From Sediminihaliea albiluteola (lineage in GTDB: Bacteria > Pseudomonadota > Gammaproteobacteria > Pseudomonadales > Halieaceae), in assembly GCF_014077625.1 (NCBI RefSeq), contig NZ_JACFXU010000017.1:62001-126000 (forward strand): a DNA stretch of 64,000 bases. Direction: 5' to 3'. The number at the start of each line of letters is the position of its first letter. Position 1 is the stretch's first letter. The translations under genes were made by a program, and so were the position numbers. This document shows positions 42,948 to 51,062 of the stretch, piece by piece. The notes below the pieces were generated by a model, which made no database searches, was not told the origin of the DNA, and worked only from the letters and a program-made list of their open reading frames with translations.

Positions 42948-44402
42948 TTAGTCTTCGTGGTACCGCCGAACAATCTCTAGCTGCTGTCGAATCAGCGGAT
43001 CTTCCACTTCTTCTAGTAGTTTTACTACCCGCCGGAATACCCAGCGCTGCCCTTTTTCGATGAGCGCCATACGCTCTTCAAAGGATTCAAGCGCCATGAC
43101 TTTGCCATAGAAATCACCGACAGCATTACCGGGTTTAGCATCAAGATGTGCTAGGCAGCGCAGTAAGGCTCGGCAGCAAGTGACTTCTTGTTTATGCAGT
43201 TGCCGCAGCTCTGTGCGCGACTCTTGGTCGTAGGCGATAGCTTGGCAGGCTGCTGCAACGCGCGCCCCAGCCCTTTCGGCGGCTAATAATTCGAGCAGTG
43301 CAGCAATGACTTGCTCTTTACTTATTTGGCCAGCGAGCTCTGGCGCTACAGCGGCTGGGCTGTTGGCAGGATGATCGCTCTCTGGCTGCAAGCGAGACAG
43401 AGTATTGCAGGCTTCCTGCATCATTTGCGCCATGCGCTCAGCAACACTCGTAACCTGGTGAATCTGGTTGCATGACTGGCCCGCGTAGAGCGCCATTGCA
43501 CTGATGCTCCCAGTGGCATCGCGCAGTGGCGAATCCGTGGAGAAAATCGGAATGGCCTGACCGTCTTGTTCGGCGATGCTAGGGGCTTGTTGCAGGTTGC
43601 GCAGGTGGTCGTATTCGCCATTAGTGACGCTGTTGGGCAAAACGCGCACCGCAGCGGCCATCGGCCAATTGCGAAAAAATCGGTGGCTGAGCAAGGTGTC
43701 TTCAGCATGGGCGCGACAGAGGCGCTGTTGATGCAGGGGGTGTGCGTTTGATTCCTCAGTGGCAAGGAATAGCGAACCACAGCTGACGCCTTGCGCACCT
43801 AAGGCTATGGCTGCAACCAAGCCTGCACCGCTGGCGATACCTCCACTGGCAACCACGGGGACCGGTGATAGCGCTGCCAACTCGGGGACTAATGCCAGGG
43901 TGCTGACATTGCCGCGCACATGGCCACCGGCCTCCACTCCCTGGGCGATTAATACGTCGACCCCAGCCCGCAAGGCGCGGTGTGCGTCATCTCGGGACCC
44001 GACTTGGTGTAAGACCAATATATCCTGTTGTTTTAGCTCCTGAATGAGCTCTGAGTCGACATCCCAGAACAGTGCGATAGCCGGCACCTGGAGTTCGATG
44101 CAGCAGTCTATTTGCTGTCGCAGTAGAGCTGGCTCGGTAGCTGCCGGGATGAGGTTGACAGCAAATGGCCCTGTGCTGAGCTTGCGCAATGCCGCAACCT
44201 CTTCGCGGATACGAGATACGGGTTCGCGGACCATGCCCAATGCGCCAAAGCCGCCGGCATTACACACAGCTGCCGCCAGTGCGCTGCGCGCCACGCCGCC
44301 CATGCCGGCGTTCATGACTGGAACTTCGCAGCCCAGCAGCTCAAGCAGCGGCGTGTGTAGCGATAAGGGTAAGGATTCTCTTTGATAAGTTACCATTGCC
44401 AT
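42948..44402 (-). CDS. Nitronate monooxygenase-like flavoprotein with C-terminal helical domain
   Basis: Residues 1-330 match the nitronate monooxygenase / 2-nitropropane dioxygenase family: PVMNAGMGGVARSALAAAVC, VLIAQGVEAGGHVRGNVSTL (FMN-phosphate and catalytic His), and VVASGGIASGAGLVAAIALG. The C-terminal 130 residues form a helical extension, with LLELLAAERAGARVAAACQA and IEKGQRWVFRRVVKLLEEV, similar to DUF6306, a four-helix domain. NMO proteins oxidise nitroalkanes, but many paralogues have other flavin-dependent roles. It is the last gene of the sulfite reductase/DsrE operon; its start overlaps the preceding gene by 13 bases. Function in this context is unknown. Confidence 0.8.
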   Translation of the reverse strand: MAMVTYQRESLPLSLHTPLLELLGCEVPVMNAGMGGVARSALAAAVCNAGGFGALGMVREPVSRIREEVAALRKLSTGPFAVNLIPAATEPALLRQQIDCCIELQVPAIALFWDVDSELIQELKQQDILVLHQVGSRDDAHRALRAGVDVLIAQGVEAGGHVRGNVSTLALVPELAALSPVPVVASGGIASGAGLVAAIALGAQGVSCGSLFLATEESNAHPLHQQRLCRAHAEDTLLSHRFFRNWPMAAAVRVLPNSVTNGEYDHLRNLQQAPSIAEQDGQAIPIFSTDSPLRDATGSISAMALYAGQSCNQIHQVTSVAERMAQMMQEACNTLSRLQPESDHPANSPAAVAPELAGQISKEQVIAALLELLAAERAGARVAAACQAIAYDQESRTELRQLHKQEVTCCRALLRCLAHLDAKPGNAVGDFYGKVMALESFEERMALIEKGQRWVFRRVVKLLEEVEDPLIRQQLEIVRRYHED

Positions 44403-44770
44403 ACCTGATCGACACTGTTGTAAAGGGAGGCGAGCGCTTTGCGTGGCAGGCGTTGCAGGCCTTTGATTGATGGCTTTTGAGCAAGACCGCGCTCAACTAA
44501 AGCTTCTTCGACCACTGACACAGTGACGCCGCTATCGATCAAAGCTTGCAGATCTTGCTCGATGTTTGCCGGGTGACTTTGTTGCCAATGGCCAAAGCGC
44601 AGCGGTGGGAGATGGCCCTGCTGTACGGCATAATAAGCCGCGTTGCCATTTAGCAACAGATGTAGCTCAGCGCCTACCGCTCGCATTGAGCGGCTTAACC
44701 ATAAAATAGTGTCGTCTTGCTCTTCCCCTGTAGCGCGAAAAGCTTGTTCAACGATTTGCAGTACTTTCAT
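44390..44770 (-). CDS. DsrE-fold protein, TusC/DsrF-like
   Basis: This 126-residue protein has the DsrE/DsrF-like fold. The N-terminal strand and helix KVLQIVEQAFRATGEEQDDT are followed by GAELHLLLNGNAAYYAVQQG, typical of small sulfur-relay subunits without a conserved Cys, as in TusC and DsrF. Start: ATG at 44768-44770 with an AAGGTAGAG box upstream; a TTG at 44788 is less likely. It is four bases from the Cys-containing DsrE-like gene and overlaps the NMO-like gene by 13 bases, so it belongs to the cysJI operon. Homology is at fold level; exact function is unknown. Confidence 0.72.
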   Translation of the reverse strand: MKVLQIVEQAFRATGEEQDDTILWLSRSMRAVGAELHLLLNGNAAYYAVQQGHLPPLRFGHWQQSHPANIEQDLQALIDSGVTVSVVEEALVERGLAQKPSIKGLQRLPRKALASLYNSVDQVWQW

Positions 44771-44774
44771 AGCT

Positions 44775-45188
44775 CTACCTTGTTCCAATGACTAGGGTGT
44801 TATCAGCAGCGCTGGCAAATTTCCATAAGTCTGCCGGCGAGCCGCGTCCGCAACCAGAAATGACTTCGTTCACACCGCGCTCATCAACACATAGGCCGCA
44901 GTTAATCCAGTCAAAAGTCAGTCCGCGCTCCTTGGCTTTTTGCTGCAGGGCAGCGATCCACTGGCGACTCAGTGGATGGGCTTCCTCATCAACACCGCGG
45001 CCGTGGACGCTGTTGCCGTGTGCTTGCTGCTTGGAAAAAGCTAGGGCTACGGCACCTTCATAGGCAAATACTTTGATATTGGCTCCGGCCTCTAAGCTAG
45101 CTTCAAGCAAGCGAAAGAAGGTGGTGGTGCGCTCGCTTTCAAAGGGTGGATCCATAAAAGCGAAAGTGAGTGTTTGTGCTGTGCTCAT
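44775..45188 (-). CDS. DsrE-fold sulfur-relay-like protein with candidate active-site Cys (TusD/DsrE-like)
   Basis: This 137-residue protein has a DsrE-like layout. The N-terminal strand reads LTFAFMDPPFESERTTTFF. The INCGLCVDERGVNEVISGC segment aligns with the TusD block that ends in CVxxALRRGV, so it carries a candidate sulfur-accepting Cys (CVDERG). Such proteins accept persulfide sulfur and pass it on. It has its own ATG at 45186-45188 with GGAG upstream, and a 63-base gap separates it from the previous small DsrE gene. It is followed after four bases by a TusC-like gene. This pair plus the upstream 108-residue protein may form one complex (inference). Confidence 0.75.
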   Translation of the reverse strand: MSTAQTLTFAFMDPPFESERTTTFFRLLEASLEAGANIKVFAYEGAVALAFSKQQAHGNSVHGRGVDEEAHPLSRQWIAALQQKAKERGLTFDWINCGLCVDERGVNEVISGCGRGSPADLWKFASAADNTLVIGTR

Positions 45189-45251
45189 TGCGGTTCTCCG
45201 AATGTACTGATAACAAGACGCGGCCCAGTCTGTTCTAGTTTGAGGCTGGGT

Positions 45252-45578
45252 TTAGTGCCAAATAACTTTATCCCCAGCGAGTAATGCTTCAGCCACTAGA
45301 TCGAGATCGGCGGCAACTATGCCTGGATGTAACTCCTCCTCCTGGATTTGGCGCTCATGCAGGGCAAAGCGATCGGCATAAAGCTCTACATCAGACGATA
45401 GTAATTGCTGGAAAGCCGAGTTTTGTGTGCCCTGATGAGCAACAGTTGTGCCGTGCTGCACTAACAGCATGCGCACTGGTACACCGCTGTCGACCAAGTC
45501 TTTGGCGAGGGCGTAATGCTGCTCGGCGGCAGGATCATTAAAGGGGCTCTGGGATTGGATGATGAAATAGCGTTTCAT
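45252..45578 (-). CDS. Small DsrE-fold protein
   Basis: This 108-residue protein is predicted to have a DsrE-like fold: KRYFIIQSQSPFNDPAAEQHYALAKDL, a first strand and helix, and then VPVRMLLVQHGTTVAHQG. It has no Cys residue. DsrE-fold proteins act in sulfur transfer, often as hetero-oligomers. It begins within the stop of cysI (four-base overlap, 45575-45578), so it is tightly coupled to the sulfite reductase subunit. Together with the two downstream DsrE-like genes it forms a trio. The assignment rests on pattern and context and should be verified by profile search. Confidence 0.65.
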   Translation of the reverse strand: MKRYFIIQSQSPFNDPAAEQHYALAKDLVDSGVPVRMLLVQHGTTVAHQGTQNSAFQQLLSSDVELYADRFALHERQIQEEELHPGIVAADLDLVAEALLAGDKVIWH

Positions 45579-47317
45579 GGTTTGTCCTCCACAACTGGAA
45601 TCATTCTCTGAGGGTCACTGCCGTGCTTGATAGCGGTCGTCAGGCCACTACGAAGGAGGAAGTCACCGAAGTGTTCGCTGCCGTTACGCTCCGCTGCAAA
45701 GCGCGCTAGCAGCGGCTCAATAAGGGCGAAGCACTGGTCAATACTGACATTGCTGGCGTGAAGCCGATTGAGACGCTCGCCGTGAAAGCCGCCGCCTAAG
45801 TAGAGGTTGTACAAACCCGGGGCGCGTCCAGTGAGTGCGATTTCGGCGATATAAGGTCGTGCACAACCATTGGGGCAGCCGGTAATGCGCAGGGTGATTG
45901 GTACCTCATCTAAACCATGACGAGCTTTAGTGCTTTCAAAGCGCTGCAGCAATTCGGGCATGATGCGCTCGGACTCCGCCATGGCCAGTCCGCAGGTGGG
46001 CAGGGCTACGCAGGCCATGCTGTAGGCCGATTGCAGGGTGGCAGATAAGCGCGGTAGTAAGCCGAGGTCATCGAGTCGCCATTGAACGGTTTCTACGAGG
46101 TCGGGCTCGATGCCAGCGAGAATTAAATTTTGGTTGGTAGTCAGCTTGATGTAACCAGGAAAAGACTGGGCGAAGCCCTGCAGCTGATCTTGTAATGCGC
46201 CATCAACACGGCCGTTGGCGATGTTCAGTGTGGCGTGCCACAGTCCCTCGGAGTCTTGTTGCCAGCCGGGTCTGTCACCGTTATGAGTGAAGTGGTAGGG
46301 CTTGGCGGGCGCCAAGGCTTCACCCCAGCGCTCTTGCAGTAAGGCATTAAAGTTATCCATGCCAAGACGGTCGAGGGTGTACTTAAAGCGGGCTCGGTGA
46401 CGATCGACGCGGTCACCGTAGTCGCGTTGAATGCCCATAATGGTCAGGGCTAAGTCCGGTGCCCGCTCTGCCGCGACATAGCCGATAAGCTCGGCTAGGC
46501 GTGGGTAACTGTCGTCTCGAGTATCTAGTTGTCCCATGCCGCCACCGACTACGACGTTGAAGCCCTGCAAATCGTCGCCATCGGCAATGGCGATAAAACC
46601 CAGATCCTGGCCGTAGACATCGATATCATTACTAGGTGGCAAGGCGTAGCCCACTTTGAATTTGCGCGGCAGGTAGGTTTCGCCGTAGTGGGGGTCTTCA
46701 TTTTGCTCGCGGTAGGGAGGGTTCTCACCGTACCAAATTTCGCGGTAGGCACCGGTTTTGGGAATCAGCAGTTGGCTCGTTTGACGCGCTAGGCTAGCGA
46801 CCTCGCGTTGTACATTGGCACTGCTGGGGTTAAATCCGCAGATAACGCCGCGAGAGTCGTCGCCGCAGGCTGCGATGGTATCTAGACCAATGTCTCTGAT
46901 CGCTTGCATGCAGGCGCGCAGCTGCGGTTTGCGAATGCCATGTAACTGAATGGTTTGGCGGGTAGTGATGCGCAGACCGCGTTCAGCAAAGCGTCGCGCC
47001 AGTGCGTCTAGCCCAAGCCACTGTCCCGTGCTGGCAATGCCGCCGGGTAATCGCAGGCGCACCATGAATTGATGATTGGGCTCCAGTTTGCGTCGCTGTC
47101 GCTCGGCCCGTTGGTCGCGATCATCTTGCATATAGATGCCGTGAAACTTCATCAGCAAAGTATCATCGTGAGATACGGCCCGTGTGCTGCGATCCTCTAA
47201 GCCCTCGGAGATGCTGCCGCGCAAGTAACGGCTACCTGCTTTAAGCTGTTCGTTGCTGTTGAGTTGACTGACAGCTTGAGATCGGTCGCGACTGCGGTCT
47301 ATGGATTTTTCTACCAT
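45575..47317 (-). CDS. cysI: Assimilatory sulfite reductase hemoprotein beta subunit
   Basis: This subunit reduces sulfite to sulfide with siroheme and a 4Fe-4S cluster. It has 580 residues. Cluster and siroheme ligands are in MACVALPTCGLAM (C-x5-C) and ITGCPNGCARPYI (C-x3-C). The N-terminal ferredoxin-like half shows HQFMVRLRLPGGIASTGQWLGL and the sulfite-binding TTRQTIQLHG. The ATG at 47315-47317 has GAGG about six bases upstream. The gene lies eight bases after cysJ and overlaps the following small DsrE-like gene by four bases, so it is tightly integrated into the operon. It is of the assimilatory CysI type, not DsrAB. Confidence 0.93.
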   Translation of the reverse strand: MVEKSIDRSRDRSQAVSQLNSNEQLKAGSRYLRGSISEGLEDRSTRAVSHDDTLLMKFHGIYMQDDRDQRAERQRRKLEPNHQFMVRLRLPGGIASTGQWLGLDALARRFAERGLRITTRQTIQLHGIRKPQLRACMQAIRDIGLDTIAACGDDSRGVICGFNPSSANVQREVASLARQTSQLLIPKTGAYREIWYGENPPYREQNEDPHYGETYLPRKFKVGYALPPSNDIDVYGQDLGFIAIADGDDLQGFNVVVGGGMGQLDTRDDSYPRLAELIGYVAAERAPDLALTIMGIQRDYGDRVDRHRARFKYTLDRLGMDNFNALLQERWGEALAPAKPYHFTHNGDRPGWQQDSEGLWHATLNIANGRVDGALQDQLQGFAQSFPGYIKLTTNQNLILAGIEPDLVETVQWRLDDLGLLPRLSATLQSAYSMACVALPTCGLAMAESERIMPELLQRFESTKARHGLDEVPITLRITGCPNGCARPYIAEIALTGRAPGLYNLYLGGGFHGERLNRLHASNVSIDQCFALIEPLLARFAAERNGSEHFGDFLLRSGLTTAIKHGSDPQRMIPVVEDKP

Positions 47318-47325
47318 GGGGTACC

Positions 47326-49104
47326 TCAATACAGGTTGCGTTTAATGCGACCGCCGCTGACTAGTGCTTTCCATTCCTTAGCGCTGCTGGCCTCGCACAA
47401 GCCATTAGCTTTAGCGTGGAGCGCTTGTATGCGCTGTTCGCATCGAGTCAAGGTGGCCTTATCGCCGCACAGGTAAATAATTGCCCCCTCCGCCAGCCAT
47501 TGCTGCAGCCGCTCTTCTTGCTCATTGAATACGCAGCCGAGCTCTCGTCGTGGCAGGTCATCGGCAAAAACCGGGTCTAGGTGAGTGAGCGCGCCACTTT
47601 CGAGCCACTTTTGCCATTCGCTTTGGTACAGGAAGTCTTGTTCGTAATACTGCTCTCCCAGTACCAGCCAGCAGGGGTTGCTATCACCCCGGGCAGCGCG
47701 GGCCTGTAAATAGGCCCGGTAGGGCGCAAGGCCTGTGCCGTAGCCAATTAAGATCACTGGCTCTGTTCGTGGGCTCAGGGCAAAACGGGGGTTGCGGTGG
47801 GGGTAAATGCGTACGCTATCACCTAGGCCTAGATTGCACAGGTAGTGCGAGGCGATGCCCGGATGGACTTGATTGCCTAGGGTGTAGTCAAAACGTTTAA
47901 CTAAGAGATGTAATTCGTCTTGCTCTGGGTCGATATAGTTGGCCACATCGTAGAGTCGGGGCTGTAGTGGGCGTAAAGCATCTACCAGTGCTTGCGCATC
48001 GGGTACTTGAGCAGGGTAGTTTTGGAGTAGGTCCAGCACATGATGCTGCTTGAGCCAGTTGCGCAGTTCTTTGTTATCTTCCACTAGGGCAGCAAGCGCA
48101 GCGTTGTCACTCCACTGGGCCCATTGCAGCAAGAGATTTTTTCCTGGAATAGCTAAATCGCGCTGTTCGCTCAGGGCATCTACTAAGCGTAGCTTTTGCT
48201 CAGCTATTTGAACTTCAGCATCCGCTGCTAAGGCAGTGCAGTCCAAAACGGCTGCAACGAGGCTGGCCGGGTTGCTTGCCAAAACCCCCACGGCGTCACC
48301 AGGCTCCAGCGGCATACTACCCTCGTCCAGAGCAAGGCTGAGGTGGTAGTTGCCATGTTCGCGTGACGCTTCAGATAGGCAGAGCTGTTCTAGCACTTCA
48401 CTGTGCATGGGCTGCTGCTTGCTGTAGGTAGTGCCTGCTGCCTTCGGACTTGAGGTGACCACTGCGATGGCCGCTTGTTCGCCGGCTTCGGGAAGCTCTT
48501 CTAATCGGGCTTGCAGCCAATTTTGTGCGCTACTTTCAAAGTCGACGTCGCAGTCCAATCGTTCACTGATTCGACGCGCACCTAGTGCGGCCAAGGCCAG
48601 ATCAATATCGATGCCAGTCTGACAAAAACGCTCATAACTACTGTCGCCTAATGCCAGAACCGCGAACTCTAAGCCCTTGAGTTCCAGTTTTTCTGTGGCC
48701 AGTAAGTCGCGGTGAAAGTCGATGGCCCCTAGTGGTGGATCGCCATCGCCGTGAGTACTGGTAATTAACCAGAGTGTTGTTAGCTTGCGCAGCTGGCGCA
48801 CTTTCAACTCTGCCAAATCGATGAGTTGTGCGGCGTGTCCGGCGGCGAGGGCTTTTTGCTGTAGTTGCCTTGCTAGCTGTTCGCAATTACCGGTCTCGCT
48901 GCCATAGGCAATAGTAATGGTCTGGGCCGCGGCACTGGCTGCGGCGCTAGGAGCTGGATCATTAGCGGTGGCGCGGGCGGCTAAATAGCCACTGAGCCAC
49001 AGTGCCTGAGAAGCCTGCAGCGGTTGCAGTAGTTGATGAATATGCTGCCACTGCTCTGTAGGGAATATGTCGGCTGGCGGCACTGGGCTTGTGCAGGCGG
49101 TCAC
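47326..49104 (-). CDS. cysJ: Assimilatory sulfite reductase flavoprotein alpha subunit
   Basis: This subunit passes electrons from NADPH through FAD and FMN to CysI. It has 592 residues. An N-terminal flavodoxin domain shows TIAYGSETGNCEQLARQL and WLITSTHGDGDPP. The FAD part shows LYDVANYIDPEQDELHLLVK, and the NADPH part shows PVILIGYGTGLAPYRAYLQ and YLCGDKATLTRC. It starts at a GTG (49102-49104) with AGGAG seven bases upstream. A promoter with TTGACC and a 17-base spacing lies just ahead. CysI follows directly. A LysR-type regulator is divergent and likely controls this gene. Confidence 0.93.
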   Translation of the reverse strand: MTACTSPVPPADIFPTEQWQHIHQLLQPLQASQALWLSGYLAARATANDPAPSAAASAAAQTITIAYGSETGNCEQLARQLQQKALAAGHAAQLIDLAELKVRQLRKLTTLWLITSTHGDGDPPLGAIDFHRDLLATEKLELKGLEFAVLALGDSSYERFCQTGIDIDLALAALGARRISERLDCDVDFESSAQNWLQARLEELPEAGEQAAIAVVTSSPKAAGTTYSKQQPMHSEVLEQLCLSEASREHGNYHLSLALDEGSMPLEPGDAVGVLASNPASLVAAVLDCTALAADAEVQIAEQKLRLVDALSEQRDLAIPGKNLLLQWAQWSDNAALAALVEDNKELRNWLKQHHVLDLLQNYPAQVPDAQALVDALRPLQPRLYDVANYIDPEQDELHLLVKRFDYTLGNQVHPGIASHYLCNLGLGDSVRIYPHRNPRFALSPRTEPVILIGYGTGLAPYRAYLQARAARGDSNPCWLVLGEQYYEQDFLYQSEWQKWLESGALTHLDPVFADDLPRRELGCVFNEQEERLQQWLAEGAIIYLCGDKATLTRCEQRIQALHAKANGLCEASSAKEWKALVSGGRIKRNLY

Positions 49105-49124
49105 AGAAGCTCCTGATCTGTCTG

Positions 49125-49170
49125 ATAATTTAAGGCGTAGGAAGTATGGTCAAGTGCTTTAATAATTAAA
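49125..49170 (-). promoter_or_regulatory. Promoter of the cysJI operon with adjacent LysR-type operator
   Basis: On the minus strand TTGACC (49148-49153) is followed after 17 bases by AATTAT (49125-49130), in front of the cysJ GTG. Just upstream of the -35 box lies a perfect 13-bp palindrome TTTAATAATTAAA (49158-49170), a good candidate site for the divergent LysR protein. The reverse strand has TATAAT at 49178-49183 for the regulator gene. Confidence 0.55.
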
Positions 49171-49216
49171 AATGAAATATAATGGTCTTTAAACTCAATT
49201 TAATTGCAGTTAAATA

Positions 49217-50071
49217 ATGGATATCGAACTCGCGCGTACTTTTCTTGAGATAGCCCGGGCTGGCAGTTTTGTCGCCGCAGCGGAGCGTTTGCACCTTACC
49301 CAGACCGCGGTAACTGCGCGGATTCAAAAATTAGAGGCGCTACTCGATAGTCGTTTGTTTTTGCGCAACCGTGCCGGCGCCCGTTTAACAGCGGAGGGCG
49401 AGCGCTTCACGGTGCACGCGCTGCAATTGGTACAAGCCTGGGATAAAGCGCGCAGCGATATGGCATTGCCTCAGGGCCATCGGGCGCGCTTGTCGGTAGC
49501 TGCTGAAGCCAGTTTGTGGCAGCCCCTACTGTTTAACTGGATTTGTTGGATGCGAGAGCATCAGCCAGAGGTGGCGCTGCATGTTGAGGTAGATAATGCC
49601 GAGTCACTGTTTCAGCGCTTAGAGCAGCGCATGCTCGATTTGGTGCTAGTTCACCGCCCAGATTACTTTCCTGGCCTGCAGGTGGAGCAGTTAGTTGAAG
49701 AGAAGCTGATCATGGTGCGCGCGCCCCAGGATGACTCCCCCTATCTATTTGTGGACTGGGGGCCAGAGTTTGTCGCGCAACACGATGTGGCCTTGCCGGG
49801 CAAGCGCGGTGCCGCCTTAAGCTTTAATTTTGGTCCCTTGGCATTGCAGTATTTATTGGAAGTTGGCGGCAGTGGCTATTTCCGCAGCCGAGTAGTACAG
49901 CGACATCTCAATCAGCGCAGCTTGCTGCCAGTCGCGGGAGCGCCGGAATTCACCTACCCAGTTTATGCTGTGTTTGCCACTGACAGCCCCAGCAGTCCTC
50001 TGCTTAAAGCCCTGGAAGGGGTTCGCTCTGTAGCAAGTGAAGGGGGCGACTGGAGCTTGCCCGTAATCTAG
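49217..50071 (+). CDS. LysR-type transcriptional regulator
   Basis: This 284-residue protein has an N-terminal winged helix-turn-helix: MDIELARTFLEIARAGSFVA, AAERLHLTQTAVTARIQKLE and SRLFLRNRAGARLTAEGERF. A periplasmic-binding-protein-like effector domain follows (about 90-284). It is divergent from the cysJI-DsrE-NMO operon and separated by 112 bases carrying a promoter and a palindrome, so regulation of that operon is likely. LysR proteins such as CysB and Cbl respond to sulfur status, but the sequence does not show that this is an orthologue. Start ATG 49217. Confidence 0.85.
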   Translation: MDIELARTFLEIARAGSFVAAAERLHLTQTAVTARIQKLEALLDSRLFLRNRAGARLTAEGERFTVHALQLVQAWDKARSDMALPQGHRARLSVAAEASLWQPLLFNWICWMREHQPEVALHVEVDNAESLFQRLEQRMLDLVLVHRPDYFPGLQVEQLVEEKLIMVRAPQDDSPYLFVDWGPEFVAQHDVALPGKRGAALSFNFGPLALQYLLEVGGSGYFRSRVVQRHLNQRSLLPVAGAPEFTYPVYAVFATDSPSSPLLKALEGVRSVASEGGDWSLPVI

Positions 50072-50190
50072 GCTGTGTGTTGCGGTGTAACTAATTGCGC
50101 TCAGCAGTCTTTGCTACAGCCTGATCAGTGCCTTGATTGGGCTGGCGCGTTAAGATCGAAGTTTTTTGGATTAAAGGATAAAAACATATC

Positions 50191-50958
50191 ATGGCGAGAC
50201 TGGATGGCAAGGTAGCGATTGTTACAGGTGCAGCGCGCGGGATGGGTGAAGCCACCGCAAGATTGTTGGTGGAGCAGGGCGCGAAAGTGGTGCTGGCAGA
50301 TATTCTAGATGATGCCGGTGAGGCAGTGGCACAGGATCTGGGTGATGCGGCGATCTATGTGCACTTGGATGTGACCGACAGCGCCCAGTGGCAAGCGGCA
50401 GTCACCGCCTCTGAGGTGTTTGGCCCGCTGAATGTCTTGGTCAACAACGCGGCCATTTTGATTCATAAAACCATTATGGATACCACAGAAGATGACTTTA
50501 TGGCGGTGGCAAGGATTAACCAGCTGGGGGTGTTCCTCGGCATGCAGTCTGTCTTTGAGGCGATGAAAGCCGCCGGTGGTGGTTCCATTATCAATGTTTC
50601 ATCCATTGACGGTATGCAGTCCAAAAACTCGCTGCTGGCTTATTCGGCCAGTAAGTGGGCGGTGCGAGGTATGACCAAAACCGCTGCGCTGGAAATGGGT
50701 AAATATAATATTCGCGTCAATAGTGTGCACCCCGGTGGCATCTACACCAGCATGCACGGTATGGAGCACATGACTCGCGAGCAGGCCGATGCGATCTACA
50801 GCCAGCAAGCCTTGCCCCGTGTAGGAATGCCGGTTGAGGTAGCCGCGGTGACAGCCTTTTTGGCCTCGGATGAAGCTAGTTATAGCACCGGTTCAGAGTT
50901 TATGGCCGATGGTGGCTGGCATGCCGGGGCAGTGAATTCAGGGCTGCCGCAATTGTAA
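50191..50958 (+). CDS. Short-chain dehydrogenase/reductase
   Basis: This 255-residue classical SDR has VAIVTGAARGMGEATARLLV (cofactor-binding T-G-x3-G-x-G), NVLVNNAAIL, catalytic Ser in SIINVSSIDG, and Y-x-x-x-K in LAYSASKWAVRGM. The acidic residue after strand 2 (VVLADILDDAG) suggests NAD preference. The sequence resembles the 3-alpha(or 20-beta)-hydroxysteroid dehydrogenase group. The substrate is not determined; a steroid or cyclic alcohol is a possibility. It is monocistronic, between the LysR gene and hisB. A 7-bp inverted repeat (50944-50965) spans its stop codon. Confidence 0.85.
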   Translation: MARLDGKVAIVTGAARGMGEATARLLVEQGAKVVLADILDDAGEAVAQDLGDAAIYVHLDVTDSAQWQAAVTASEVFGPLNVLVNNAAILIHKTIMDTTEDDFMAVARINQLGVFLGMQSVFEAMKAAGGGSIINVSSIDGMQSKNSLLAYSASKWAVRGMTKTAALEMGKYNIRVNSVHPGGIYTSMHGMEHMTREQADAIYSQQALPRVGMPVEVAAVTAFLASDEASYSTGSEFMADGGWHAGAVNSGLPQL

Positions 50959-50994
50959 GCGGCAGTTGCCGATGAATTAGTTGCGCCTTTCTTC

Positions 50995-51000
50995 TATAAT
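50995..51000 (+). promoter_or_regulatory. -10 element of the hisBHAF operon
   Basis: TATAAT at 50995-51000, 62 bases ahead of the hisB ATG, is a perfect -10 box. No good -35 box was found at 16-18 bases upstream, so this may be an extended or activator-dependent promoter. Confidence 0.4.
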
Positions 51001-51062
51001 AGCGGGCTTTTTGGGCGCTACTGCCCGCTGTGGCCCGAGGTGGGCGTGGAGAAGAGAGTAAA

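Noticed and set aside
45575-49104. Dissimilatory sulfite reductase (DsrAB) because of adjacent DsrE-like genes
   Set aside because: The proteins are of assimilatory CysI/CysJ type with a flavodoxin-FAD-NADPH subunit and C-x5-C / C-x3-C motifs.
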